Source: Thiocapsa roseilacustris
Lineage (GTDB): Bacteria; Pseudomonadota; Gammaproteobacteria; Chromatiales; Chromatiaceae
Length of the DNA stretch: 64,000 nucleotides
Assembly (NCBI RefSeq): GCF_041903755.1
Contig: NZ_JBBWVE010000006.1
Span: 135,341 to 199,340, forward strand
Reading direction: 5' to 3'
In this document: positions 23,822-33,721 of the stretch, piece by piece
How the letters are laid out: every line of letters starts with the position of its first letter
Numbering within the stretch: the stretch's first letter is position 1
Program-made: the position numbers and the translations under genes
The notes under the pieces: model-generated
What the model saw: the letters and a program-made list of their open reading frames with translations, nothing else
The model's database searches: none
What the model was told of the DNA's origin: nothing

Positions 23822-26800
23822 TTGGCGATTCGCGACACCCTGCTCCAATTCAGGAGATGGCTTTCCGGTAAGGGTTTGATCAAGGCGTCTGTCGGCGACG
23901 AGCCGCCGTTGCGCTCGGAGCTCTTCAGCGCGGTGCAGATGGAAGAGCACGGCAAGCGCCTTGCCGATGCGCATGCCTTGATGCCCGGACATCCACCGGA
24001 CCGTCTGCTCGCTCGCCTGACCGAGAATGAAACCATCCTGGTCGGCGTCTGTCGCTTGCTCATGGCCGCCGTCACGGAGAACCGTCGGATCGCGCCGGCC
24101 GGCGAATGGCTGCTCGACAATTTCTACCTGATCGAAGATCAGATCCGCACCGCCAAGCGACATCTCCCCAAGGGGTACAGCCGGGAACTGCCGCGCCTGC
24201 TCCAAGGACCGTCCGCCGGACTGCCGCGTGTCTATGACCTCGCACTGGAGATCATCGCCCATGGCGATGGTCGGGTCGACCCCGAGAACCTCAACCGCTT
24301 CGTCGCGGCCTATCAAACGGTCACCACCCTGCGGCTGGGCGAATTGTGGGCCATCCCGATCATGTTGCGGCTGGCGCTGATCGAGAATCTGCGCCGCGTC
24401 GCGGTCCTCATCGCCGCCAGCCGGACCGACCAGAACCTGGCCGATGTCTGGTCCGATCAGATGATGGCGATGGTCGAGCAGGATCCGAAAAATCTGATCC
24501 TGGTGATCGCCGACATGGCGCGCTCGAACCCGCCCCTGTCGAGCGCCTTCGTGGCGGAGCTGGCGCGCCGACTGCAGGGCCAGAGCTCCGCCCTGGCCTT
24601 GCCGCTGACCTGGATCGAGCAGCAGCTCGCTGAGTCGGGCCTGACGATCGAGCAGTTGGTGCAGGTCGAGAACCAGCAACAGGCCGCCGATCAAGTGTCC
24701 ATCGGCAACAGCATCGGCAGTCTGCGTTGCCTCGGGGCGATGGATTGGCGCGAGTTCGTGGAATCCATGAGCCTGGTCGAGCAGACCTTGCGCGAGGATC
24801 CGGGCGGGATCTACGGCCGGATGGACTTTGCCACCCGCGACCGTTATCGACACGTCGTGGAGAAGGTTGCTAAGAACAGCGCCTTGTCCGAGGTGGAGGT
24901 GGCGCGCCGGGCGGTCGAGCTGGCGCGCGAAGGCGCGGTCGGGAACGATGGTGCCGAGCGTGCGGCGCATGTGGGCTTCTATTTGATCGATCGCGGTCTG
25001 CCGCGACTGGAGCATCGGGCGCGGGCCTGCATCTGGACTCTGGAGTCGCTGCAACGAAGGGGTCAGCGATCACCGTTGTTCCTCTATCTCGGGGTGATCC
25101 TGCTGTTGACGGCGCTTTTCAGCGGGGGGCTGTTGGCGCAGTCCGGCAGCCTGCCTGGTTGGCTGCTCCTGCTCCTGGCGGTGCCTGCCGCGCTGGGCAC
25201 CAGTCAGCTCGCGGTGGCGCTGGTGAACTGGCTGGCCACCTTGCTCGCGACACCCTATCCGCTGCCGCGATTGGATTGTTCACTCGGCATTCCGTCGGAA
25301 TCGCGCACCCTGGTGGTGACCCCGAGCATGCTCACCGGCGCGGCGGGCATCGAGGCGCTGATCGAGGGGCTGGAGGTGCGGTTCCTGGCCAATCGGGATG
25401 AGAGCCTGCACTTCGCCCTGCTGACCGATTTTCGCGATGCGCCGGCGCAGACGCAGCCCGAAGACGAGACACTGGTCCGGCTGGCTGTGGCAGGGGTCGA
25501 GGCCCTGAACGCGAAGTACCCGCGCGACGGCGGCGATTGTTTTTTCCTCTTCCACCGCCCGCGCCTTTGGAATCCGCAAGAGCGGATCTGGATGGGCTAC
25601 GAGCGCAAACGCGGCAAGCTCGCCGACCTGAACGCGCTGCTGCGCGGCGGGACAGACGATCGCTTTGCAACGATCGTGGGAGAGACGCCGATCCTGCTTG
25701 GTGTGCGCTACGTCATTACCCTGGACACCGACACCCAGCTCCCACGCGATGCCGCGCGCGAATTGGTCGGGACCCTGTCGCACCCGCTCAATCGGGCGCA
25801 CTACGACCCCGAGCGGCAGGTCGTCTCCGAGGGCTACGGCATACTGCAACCGCGCGTGGCCGTCAGTCTGCCCGGAGCCAATCGGTCGCGGTATGCGCGG
25901 CTGTACGGGGACGACGCCGGCATTGATCCTTATACCCATGCCGTTTCCGATGTCTACCAGGATGTGTTCCAAGAAGGCTCCTTCATCGGCAAGGGCATCT
26001 ACGATGTCGCTGTCTTCGAGCAGGCGCTCGAGGGCCGTTTTCCGGAGAATCGCATCCTCAGCCATGACCTGCTGGAAGGCTGTCATGTCCGCTCGGGGTT
26101 GGTCTCCGATGTGCAGTTGTACGAAGACTATCCGGCCTGTTACAGCGCGGACGTAAGCCGCCGCTACCGCTGGATTCGGGGCGACTGGCAGATCGCGCGT
26201 TGGCTCTCGCCGCGCGTTCCCGGTCTCGACGGACGCCTTCGGAAGAACCCGCTCTCGGCGCTGTCGCGTTGGAAGCTGGCCGACAATCTGCGGCGCAGTC
26301 TCGTGCCGGCAGCGCTGACGCTGCTGTTCGTGCTGGGCTGGACACTTACGGCGTCGCCGGGGCTCTGGACTCTGGCCGTGCTCGGGATCTCCCTGATTCC
26401 ATCAGTGCTGACCGCGCTCCTGGACGGCCTGCAGAAGCCGGGCGACGTGCGTTGGCTCGATCACCTCGCGGCCGCGCTGCGCGCGGCGCTCCGTCAGCTG
26501 GCGCAGGCACTCTTCACCGTCGCCTGTCTCCCGTACGAGGGGTACTTCAGCCTGGACGCCATGGTCCGCACGCTCTGGAGGATGCGGGTCACCCATCGAC
26601 GTCTGCTCGAATGGACCTCCTCATGCGATCTGGATCGCTCGCGCCGGGACATCGTCGCCTTTCACCGGAGGATGTGGATCGCCCCCGTGCTCGCCCTGGT
26701 CACGATCTCCGCGCTGGCCTGGCTCGACCCGGCCGTGTTGATGGTCGCGGGGCCGATCCTCTTGCTCTGGCTGGCCGCACCCACCATCGCCTGGTGGACG

Positions 26801-29800
26801 AGCCGCCCCTTGACGCGTCGCGAGGCCCGCCTGACGGCCGAGCAAATTCGCTTTCTGCGCGCCCTGTCGCGCAAGACCTGGGCCTTCTTCGAGCGGTTCG
26901 TCGGGCCGCAGGATCATTGGCTGCCGCCGGACAACTATCAGGAGCATCCCGTGCCCGTGGTCGCGCATCGCACCTCGCCGACCAACATGGGGATGTCGCT
27001 GCTCGCGAATCTGGCCGCCTATGATTTCGGCTATCTGCCGACCACGGGACTGATCGAGCGCACCACCAACACGCTGGGCACGATGGCCGGCATGGAGCGT
27101 TATCGCGGCCATTTTTTCAATTGGTACGACACGCAGACGCTCAAACCGCTCGCGCCCTTCTATATCTCGTCGGTGGACAGCGGCAACCTCGCGGGTCATC
27201 TGCTGACCTTGCAGCCGGGTCTGCTCGCGCTGATCGACGCGCCGATCCTCAACCCGCGTTGGCTGGACGGGATCGAGGACAGCTTCGGGATCCTGGCGGA
27301 CGCGCTACAAGCCGGTCCCGAGCCGCATCGAGACGGCGTCCATCAGGCCGCGCTCACGCGATTACGCCAGAGACTGGAGTCGGCCTCGGAGTCGCCCCCT
27401 AACACGCTGGCGACGGCACGCCAGTGTCTCGATTCACTGGCAACGGCGACCGAGGTCGCGGCGTCGGCGTTGGATACGCACACCACCGGCGCCGCAAACG
27501 ACTGGGCCTGGGCCTTGGCCCGCCAATGCCGCGCCGTTCTGGATGATCTGCTGTTGCTGGTGCCCGCACTGGCGGACCCGGTTGCAGCCCCGGTTGTGCT
27601 CGGCGCGGAAGGCTCCGGCGATCTGTCCTTGACGCTGCGTCAGCTCGCTGCACGGGAAGCGGACCGGGACGCCGACGGCGCTGCCCGCCAGCGAATCGCC
27701 CTGCTCGAGCACCTCGCCCAGCACGCCGGCGAGCTGGCCGAAGCCGACTATGACTTCCTCTACGACACCTCGCGTCATCTCTTGGCGATCGGCTACAACG
27801 TCGCCGAGCGGCGCCAGGATGCGAGCTTCTACGACCTGCTGGCCTCGGAAGCGCGGCTTGGCAGTTTCGTGGCGATTGCGCAGGGCCATCTGCCGCAGGA
27901 GAGCTGGTTTTCCTTGGGGCGCCTGCTGACCGTCGCCGCCGGCGAGTCGACGCTCCTGTCGTGGAGCGGCTCCATGTTCGAATACCTCATGCCCGTGCTG
28001 GTGATGCCGACCTACGACAACACCCTGCTGGACCAGACCTATCGGACGGCGGTGGCCCGCCAGATCGAGTACGGCAAGTTGCGCGGCGTTCCCTGGGGCG
28101 TGTCCGAGTCCGGTTACAACACCGTCGATCTTCATCTGAACTATCAGTACCGTGCCTTCGGCGTACCCGGCCTGGGGCTGAAACGCTGGCTGGCCGAGGA
28201 TCTGGTCATTGCGCCCTATGCCTCCGCACTTGCGCTGATGGTGGCGCCCGAGGCGGCGTGCCGGAATCTCCAGCGGCTCGCCGCGAGCGGGTTCGAAGGC
28301 CGCTACGGTTTCTACGAGGCCATCGACTACACGCCGTCCCGACTTCCCCGCGGGCAGACGAGCGCCCTGGTGCGCTCCTTCATGGCCCATCACCAGGGCA
28401 TGAGTTTTCTGTCGCTCGCGTACCTGCTCTTGGACCGCCCGATGCAGCGGCGCTTCATGGCGGCGCCGATGTTTCAGGCGACCGCCCTGCTGCTGCAGGA
28501 GCGCATCCCCAAGACACCCTCCTTCTATCTGCATGCGACCGGCGAGCCCACCGACATCCGCACCACCGCAAGCAGCCAGGAGGCGGAGATCCGCGTGTTT
28601 ACCAGCCCCAACACGCCCATCCCCGAGGTCAAGCTGTTGTCGAACAGCCGCTACCATGTGATGCTCACCAACGCGGGCGGCGGCTACAGTCGCTGGAAGG
28701 ATCTGGCCGTCACACGCTGGCACGAAGACACCACCCGTGACCATTGGGGGACCTTCTGCTACGTGCGCGACCTGGCGAGCGGCGAGGTCTGGTCGACAGC
28801 CTATCAGCCGACGCTCAAACAGCCGGACACTTACGAGGCCATCTTCTCGGAGGGACGCGCCGAGTTTCGTCGTCGTGATCGGGGGATCGAGTCCTATACC
28901 GAGATCGCCGTCTCGCCGGAAGACGACATCGAGCTGCGCCGGGTGCGTCTGACCAACCGCTCGCGCAGCCGCCGGGTCATCGAGGTCACCAGTTACGCCG
29001 AGGTCGTGCTCGCCCCGCCCGCCGCGGATGCGTCGCATCCGGCCTTCAGCAACCTCTTTGTGCAAACCGAGATCCTCGACCCGCAACCGGCGATCCTCTG
29101 CACCCGCCGACCACGCTCGCGCGAGGAGTCCTCGCCCTGGATGTTCCACCTGATGGTGGTGCGCGGGGCCGACTGCGGCGCGCCGTCCTACGAGACGGAC
29201 CGGATGCGCTTTATCGGGCGCGATCGCACGGTTGCCGATCCGCAGGCGATGCACGGCGATGAGGCACTCTCTGGCAGCGCCGGCTCGGTGCTCGATCCCG
29301 TCGTCGTTATCCGCTACGCCATCACACTGGATCCGGATCAATCCGCCACGCTCGATCGAGTCACCGGTATCGGCGAGGATCGCGAGATGGCCGTGAGCCT
29401 GGTCGAGAAGTACCGGGATCAGCGACTCGCCGATCGCGTTTTCGATCTGGCTTGGACCCACAGCCAGGTGGTGCTGCGCCAGATCAATGCCAGCCAGTCC
29501 GACGTGCAGCTCTACGGACGCCTGGCCAGCTCGATCCTCTACGCCAATGCCTCGCTGCGTGCCGAGCCGAGCGTGCTGAGTCAGAATAGGCGCGGACAAT
29601 CCGGGCTCTGGAGCCATGCGGTGTCCGGCGATGTGCCGATGGTGCTGGTGCAGATCGGCGACCCGGAGAACATCGAGCTGGTCCATCAGTTGGTCCAGGC
29701 GCATGCCTATTGGCGCCTGAAGGGACTGACCGTGGATCTGGTGATCTGGAACGAGGATCGCGCCGGTTACCGGCAGCAGCTCCAGGATCAGATCCTGGGT

Positions 29801-32494
29801 CTGATCGCCGCGGGCGCCGAGGCGCATGTGATCGATCGACCCGGCGGCATCTTTGTGCGCCCGGCCGATCAGATCTCCAACGAGGATCGCATCCTCTTCC
29901 AAACCGTGGCGCGAGCCATCCTCAGCGACGCTCGGGGCACCCTGGCGGAGCAGCTCGGTCGGCGCGCTCCGCGGCAAGCGCGTATCCCGCGCCTACGCCC
30001 GACCCGCGGCCGTTTTGCCGAATGGAGTCGCAGGGTCGAGCCCAAATGGGTCAGCGACGCGGAGCCGGCCGGCCGCCCGCTCCGTCTCTTCGACAACGGG
30101 CTGGGCGGCTTCGCCCCCGACGGGCGCGAGTACGTCGTCACGACCCAAGCCGGCCGGACGACGCCTGCACCCTGGGTCAATGTTCTGGCGAATGCGCACT
30201 TCGGGACGGTCGTCTCGGCGAGCGGCATGGCCTACACCTGGAGCGAGAATGCCCACGCCTTCCGCCTCACGCCCTGGCACAACGACCCGGTCGGCGACGC
30301 GAGCGGCGAGGCCTTCTATCTGCGCGACGAGGAGAGCGGACACCTGTGGTCGCCCACGCCGCTGCCCGTCGGCGGTGCGTCTGAGTACACCAGCCGGCAC
30401 GGTTTCGGCTACAGCGTCTTCGAGCACAACGAGGACGGCATCGCCTCGGAACTGTGGGTCTATGTCGCGGTGGACGCACCGATCAAGTTCTCGGTGCTCA
30501 AGCTGCGCAACTGCTCCAATCAGGCGCGCCGGCTGTCCGCGACCGGCTATGTGGAGTGGGTGCTCGGGGATCTGCGGCCCAAATCGGCCCTCCACGTCAT
30601 CACCGAGATCGACCCGATCTGCGGTGCACTCTTCGCGCATAACCCCTACAACACCGAGTTCGCGGATCGCCGCGCCTTTTTCGACGTGGACGATCCGACT
30701 CGGACCGTCAGCGGCGACCGGACCGAGTTCATCGGGCGCAACGGAACCCTGAGCGCGCCGACCGCGTTGACGCGCTTAAGGCTGTCCGGGAAGGTCGGTG
30801 CCGGGCTGGATGCCTGCGCCGCGCTTCAAGTCAACGTCGATCTGGCCGCCGGGCAAACGCATGAAATCGTCTTCCGTCTCGGTGTGGCCGGTCGGCGCGG
30901 CGCCGATGATGCCGGCACGCTGGTGAATCGCTACCGCGGGGCGTCCGCCGCCCGATCCGCGCTGGAGGCGATCCATGCACATTGGACACACACCCTGGGC
31001 GCCGTGCAGGTGGAGACCCCGGACCCCGCGCTCGACGTCCTGGCCAACGGCTGGCTCCTCTATCAAACCCTGGCCTGCCGCGTGTGGGCGCGCAGCGGTT
31101 ACTACCAGTCGGGCGGCGCCTTCGGGTTCCGCGACCAGTTGCAGGACGCGATGGCGCTCGTCCATGCCGAGCCGTTACTGCTGCGCGAGCACCTGCTGCT
31201 CTGCTCGGGGCGTCAGTTTCCGGAAGGCGATGTCCAGCACTGGTGGCATCCGCCCTCCGGCCGTGGGGTGCGCACCCGCTGCTCCGACGACTATCTCTGG
31301 CTCCCCTTGGCGACCTGCCGCTATGTGCTGGCCACCGGGGATACCGGCGTGCTGGACGAAACGACCCGATTCCTGGAGGGCCGCCTGGTCAGCGGGCAGG
31401 ACGACTCCTACTACGATCTCCCCGGTCAGTCCGAGGAATCGGCGAGTCTCTACCAGCACGGCGTGCGCGCCATCCTGCACGGTCTGCGGTTCGGCGAGCA
31501 TGGACTGCCGCTGATGGGATCCGGCGACTGGAACGACGGCATGAACCTGGTCGGGATCCAGGGCCGGGGCGAGAGCATCTGGCTGGGCTGGTTCCTCTAC
31601 GAGGTGCTCACACAGTTCGGCGAGGTGGCTCGTTCGCAGGGCGACGAGCCCTTCGTCGAACGCTGCCTGACGGAGGCCGCCCGGTTGCGCATGAACATCG
31701 AGGCGCATGGCTGGGACGGTGGCTGGTATCGGCGCGCCTATTTCGACGACGGCACCCCGTTGGGTTCGGCGAGTCTGGAGGAATGCCGGATCGATTCCAT
31801 CGCGCAGAGCTGGTCGGTGCTCTCCGGGGCCGGCGACCCGAGCCGCGCACGCACGGCGATGGCGGCGTTGGACACGCGCCTGGTGCGCCGGGACGCCGGG
31901 CTGATTCAACTGCTGGATCCGCCTTTCGACACCTCCGAGTTGAATCCGGGTTATATCAAGGGGTACGTGCCGGGCGTGCGCGAGAACGGTGGGCAATACA
32001 CCCACGCGGCCATCTGGGCAACGATGGCGTTCGCGCGCTTGGGCGATGCGGCGAAGGCCTGGGAACTCTTCGGCATGATCAACCCGATCAATCACGGGCG
32101 CTCGCCCGAGGACATCGCGACCTACAAGGTCGAGCCCTATGTGGTCGCCGCCGATGTCTACGGCGTGTCGCCGCATGTCGGGCGCGGGGGTTGGACCTGG
32201 TATACCGGCTCGGCGAGCTGGATGTATCGGTTGATCCTGGAGTCTCTGCTGGGGCTGCGGCTCGAGGTCGATACCCTGCATGTCGCGCCCTGTCTGCCCG
32301 CCGATTGGGACGGGTTCAAGCTGAGCTACCGCTATCGGGAGACGCTCTACCGGATCGCCGTGACGCAGAGCCGCGAGGGCGGGACGCGGATCACGTTGGA
32401 CGGTGTCGTGCAGGATTCGCCGGGGATTCCGCTGGTGGACGACCGGCGGGAGCATCGGGTCGAGGTGGTTGTTCGGGGTGAGCGGTCGGGATAA
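23822..32494 (+). CDS. Cyclic beta-1,2-glucan synthase (GT84/GH94, NdvB/Cgs type)
   Basis: The protein has 2,890 aa, close to the roughly 2,850 of NdvB/Cgs proteins. These membrane enzymes make cyclic osmoregulated periplasmic glucans, carrying out initiation, elongation, cyclisation and length control. Membrane pairs lie at about 416-475, 828-870 and 951-993. The GT84 domain between the first two has DTDTQLPRDA (about 635) and RWIRGDWQ (about 783). A glucoamylase-like domain follows (about 1026-1560, with STGLIERTTN-like and SSVDSGNL segments), then GH94-related domains with GSGDWNDGMN (about 2567). It starts at TTG 23822, 5 nt after AAAGGAG. No ndvA-type exporter lies nearby. Confidence 0.95.
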   Translation: MAIRDTLLQFRRWLSGKGLIKASVGDEPPLRSELFSAVQMEEHGKRLADAHALMPGHPPDRLLARLTENETILVGVCRLLMAAVTENRRIAPAGEWLLDNFYLIEDQIRTAKRHLPKGYSRELPRLLQGPSAGLPRVYDLALEIIAHGDGRVDPENLNRFVAAYQTVTTLRLGELWAIPIMLRLALIENLRRVAVLIAASRTDQNLADVWSDQMMAMVEQDPKNLILVIADMARSNPPLSSAFVAELARRLQGQSSALALPLTWIEQQLAESGLTIEQLVQVENQQQAADQVSIGNSIGSLRCLGAMDWREFVESMSLVEQTLREDPGGIYGRMDFATRDRYRHVVEKVAKNSALSEVEVARRAVELAREGAVGNDGAERAAHVGFYLIDRGLPRLEHRARACIWTLESLQRRGQRSPLFLYLGVILLLTALFSGGLLAQSGSLPGWLLLLLAVPAALGTSQLAVALVNWLATLLATPYPLPRLDCSLGIPSESRTLVVTPSMLTGAAGIEALIEGLEVRFLANRDESLHFALLTDFRDAPAQTQPEDETLVRLAVAGVEALNAKYPRDGGDCFFLFHRPRLWNPQERIWMGYERKRGKLADLNALLRGGTDDRFATIVGETPILLGVRYVITLDTDTQLPRDAARELVGTLSHPLNRAHYDPERQVVSEGYGILQPRVAVSLPGANRSRYARLYGDDAGIDPYTHAVSDVYQDVFQEGSFIGKGIYDVAVFEQALEGRFPENRILSHDLLEGCHVRSGLVSDVQLYEDYPACYSADVSRRYRWIRGDWQIARWLSPRVPGLDGRLRKNPLSALSRWKLADNLRRSLVPAALTLLFVLGWTLTASPGLWTLAVLGISLIPSVLTALLDGLQKPGDVRWLDHLAAALRAALRQLAQALFTVACLPYEGYFSLDAMVRTLWRMRVTHRRLLEWTSSCDLDRSRRDIVAFHRRMWIAPVLALVTISALAWLDPAVLMVAGPILLLWLAAPTIAWWTSRPLTRREARLTAEQIRFLRALSRKTWAFFERFVGPQDHWLPPDNYQEHPVPVVAHRTSPTNMGMSLLANLAAYDFGYLPTTGLIERTTNTLGTMAGMERYRGHFFNWYDTQTLKPLAPFYISSVDSGNLAGHLLTLQPGLLALIDAPILNPRWLDGIEDSFGILADALQAGPEPHRDGVHQAALTRLRQRLESASESPPNTLATARQCLDSLATATEVAASALDTHTTGAANDWAWALARQCRAVLDDLLLLVPALADPVAAPVVLGAEGSGDLSLTLRQLAAREADRDADGAARQRIALLEHLAQHAGELAEADYDFLYDTSRHLLAIGYNVAERRQDASFYDLLASEARLGSFVAIAQGHLPQESWFSLGRLLTVAAGESTLLSWSGSMFEYLMPVLVMPTYDNTLLDQTYRTAVARQIEYGKLRGVPWGVSESGYNTVDLHLNYQYRAFGVPGLGLKRWLAEDLVIAPYASALALMVAPEAACRNLQRLAASGFEGRYGFYEAIDYTPSRLPRGQTSALVRSFMAHHQGMSFLSLAYLLLDRPMQRRFMAAPMFQATALLLQERIPKTPSFYLHATGEPTDIRTTASSQEAEIRVFTSPNTPIPEVKLLSNSRYHVMLTNAGGGYSRWKDLAVTRWHEDTTRDHWGTFCYVRDLASGEVWSTAYQPTLKQPDTYEAIFSEGRAEFRRRDRGIESYTEIAVSPEDDIELRRVRLTNRSRSRRVIEVTSYAEVVLAPPAADASHPAFSNLFVQTEILDPQPAILCTRRPRSREESSPWMFHLMVVRGADCGAPSYETDRMRFIGRDRTVADPQAMHGDEALSGSAGSVLDPVVVIRYAITLDPDQSATLDRVTGIGEDREMAVSLVEKYRDQRLADRVFDLAWTHSQVVLRQINASQSDVQLYGRLASSILYANASLRAEPSVLSQNRRGQSGLWSHAVSGDVPMVLVQIGDPENIELVHQLVQAHAYWRLKGLTVDLVIWNEDRAGYRQQLQDQILGLIAAGAEAHVIDRPGGIFVRPADQISNEDRILFQTVARAILSDARGTLAEQLGRRAPRQARIPRLRPTRGRFAEWSRRVEPKWVSDAEPAGRPLRLFDNGLGGFAPDGREYVVTTQAGRTTPAPWVNVLANAHFGTVVSASGMAYTWSENAHAFRLTPWHNDPVGDASGEAFYLRDEESGHLWSPTPLPVGGASEYTSRHGFGYSVFEHNEDGIASELWVYVAVDAPIKFSVLKLRNCSNQARRLSATGYVEWVLGDLRPKSALHVITEIDPICGALFAHNPYNTEFADRRAFFDVDDPTRTVSGDRTEFIGRNGTLSAPTALTRLRLSGKVGAGLDACAALQVNVDLAAGQTHEIVFRLGVAGRRGADDAGTLVNRYRGASAARSALEAIHAHWTHTLGAVQVETPDPALDVLANGWLLYQTLACRVWARSGYYQSGGAFGFRDQLQDAMALVHAEPLLLREHLLLCSGRQFPEGDVQHWWHPPSGRGVRTRCSDDYLWLPLATCRYVLATGDTGVLDETTRFLEGRLVSGQDDSYYDLPGQSEESASLYQHGVRAILHGLRFGEHGLPLMGSGDWNDGMNLVGIQGRGESIWLGWFLYEVLTQFGEVARSQGDEPFVERCLTEAARLRMNIEAHGWDGGWYRRAYFDDGTPLGSASLEECRIDSIAQSWSVLSGAGDPSRARTAMAALDTRLVRRDAGLIQLLDPPFDTSELNPGYIKGYVPGVRENGGQYTHAAIWATMAFARLGDAAKAWELFGMINPINHGRSPEDIATYKVEPYVVAADVYGVSPHVGRGGWTWYTGSASWMYRLILESLLGLRLEVDTLHVAPCLPADWDGFKLSYRYRETLYRIAVTQSREGGTRITLDGVVQDSPGIPLVDDRREHRVEVVVRGERSG

Positions 32495-32605
32495 GCGCCA
32501 CGCGCCATGTTCCGAGGACTCTTCCTCTTCGCCGATGTTGGACTGCCGGCTCTTGGCGAATCCATAGACGAAGAAGGCGCGATGGACCTCAGACCACAGC
32601 GCCCG
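32490..32605 (-). pseudogene. Remnant of a RelE/HigB-like toxin
   Basis: On the minus strand, directly after the hicB stop, the frame reads RAFFVYGFAKSRQSNIGEEE. That is the C-terminal signature of phage-derived Gp49-like/RelE toxins (R.FF.YGFAK....NI...E). No start codon or N-terminal half is present, and the fragment runs into the 3' end of the glucan synthase. This is recognised by pattern only. Confidence 0.45.
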
Positions 32606-32959
32606 TCAGTCCGAGTGACCTTCACAAGCCGCCTTGGCCAGGACCCGCGCGGCCCATTGGTTGAGGTTGGTGCGGCTGCGCTTGGCGGCCTTGAGCGCGG
32701 CGGCATGAATCGCCGGATCGACACGCAGCATCAGCCGGCCCGAGGCGGGCTTGTCGGGCTCTTGTTCGAGCTTGGCGCAGGCTTCCAGGTAACTGTCGAT
32801 CGATTCGCGAAAGGCTTGCTCGAATTCGCTGACCGATTCGCCATGAAAACCAATGATGTCGTCGATATCCAGTACGCGCCCGACGATGATCTTGTCGTCC
32901 GGGTCAAAGGTCATGCTGGCCTGATAACCGCGATAGTGCATCACGTTGGTTGCGCTCAT
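32606..32959 (-). CDS. hicB: HicB family antitoxin
   Basis: The 117-aa protein has an N-terminal HicB fold (MHYRGYQASMTFDPDDKI, then VGRVLDI and GFHGESVSEFEQAF). A C-terminal helical DNA-binding tail (GRLMLRVDPAIHAAALKAAK) resembles a ribbon-helix-helix. It neutralises HicA and represses the operon. Its start overlaps the hicA stop by 4 bp (ATGA), indicating coupling. Confidence 0.9.
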   Translation of the reverse strand: MSATNVMHYRGYQASMTFDPDDKIIVGRVLDIDDIIGFHGESVSEFEQAFRESIDSYLEACAKLEQEPDKPASGRLMLRVDPAIHAAALKAAKRSRTNLNQWAARVLAKAACEGHSD

Positions 32960-33210
32960 GGAGTCATGCCGAGTTGTGTGAGGTATTCGCGCACCTGCTT
33001 GACGCGGTATTTGAGCGCCTCTTTGCGCGGATCCGGCCGATGAAAGTTGGCTTTACGGCCGACTTTCTCGAAGGTGACGCCCGATCCGCTGCCTTCGATC
33101 ACCAGGCAGCCGACGGCGACCAGCAGCGCTTCGATCCGCGACCACTCCAGATTCCCGTTGACGGGCTCGGTGAAGATCGCCTCACGGGTCTTGCGGTGCC
33201 TGCTGTTCAT
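32956..33210 (-). CDS. hicA: HicA family mRNA interferase toxin
   Basis: This is an 84-aa dsRBD-like fold toxin that cleaves mRNA when free of HicB. The helix RIEALLVAVGCLVIEG, the glycine-rich GSGSGVTF and the catalytic histidine region KANFHRPDP fit HicA. The N-terminus is about 20 residues longer than minimal HicA proteins. hicA comes first in the operon, hicB second. Confidence 0.9.
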   Translation of the reverse strand: MNSRHRKTREAIFTEPVNGNLEWSRIEALLVAVGCLVIEGSGSGVTFEKVGRKANFHRPDPRKEALKYRVKQVREYLTQLGMTP

Positions 33211-33284
33211 GGGTAGAACGATAGCAAAAAATAGAACATATGCAATCAGTCGATGGGAGCGGCCAGGCTAGTGCAAGGGTTCAG

Positions 33285-33400
33285 AAATTCCGAGACCGTC
33301 CGAGATCATCTTCGTTGTCGTTGTCGTATCGATGGTCGATGGTCGATGACGACAACGACAACGAACGGTCCAGACACATCTGCCGTGCTGCACGAGGCTC
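33285..33400. repeat. GTTGTC/GACAAC palindromic microsatellite element, copy D
   Basis: It has the same left arm as copy A (CCGAGACCGTCCGAGATCAT), fewer units, the centre ATCGATGGTCGATGGTCGAT, and a right arm GAACGGTCCAGACACATCTG followed by CCGTGCTGCACGAGG. A further ACGGTCTCGG lies at 33402-33411. Confidence 0.85.
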
Positions 33401-33417
33401 AAACGGTCTCGGGATTT

Positions 33418-33543
33418 CTACAGCGGACCGAGCAGGGTGCAAAGCTCAGTGATGAACATTTGCAGGTTGGCGCGCTCATTGCCGCCGTAGCTGATCCCGC
33501 CGCCCCAGCGCTGGATGAATGTCTCGACGGCTTGGTCGACCAT
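33418..33543 (-). pseudogene. Truncated N-terminus of a class I SAM-dependent DNA methyltransferase
   Basis: The 41-codon frame begins MVDQAVETFIQRW and continues GGNERANLQMFITELCTLLG before a TAG. This is the N-terminal signature of large type II or BREX-like DNA methyltransferases (FI..W...G..ERAN.Q.FL.ELC.LLG). The gene is cut off next to repeat copy D, and the rest of the methyltransferase is missing from the window. Upstream, at 33544-33721, nothing else is recognised. Confidence 0.6.
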
Positions 33544-33721
33544 GCCCGCTGCTCCCTGAACGCGAAAAGACCGCCATTATAGGCCGGGCGTCCCTGGAAA
33601 GCCGCCCGTCGTCTCATCGGAGTCATAGACATAAGCCAAGCAGGGGATTCGCGACAAACTCATTGACCACCGGCACGACATCGCCGAGCATGGGGAGGAT
33701 CTGCCGCAGGGGGAATCGAAA

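Noticed and set aside
27434..29977. Long antisense open frame of 847 codons inside the glucan synthase
   Set aside because: It is a GC-rich shadow of a strongly recognised gene, rich in His/Arg/Gln with no domain, and it ends arbitrarily.
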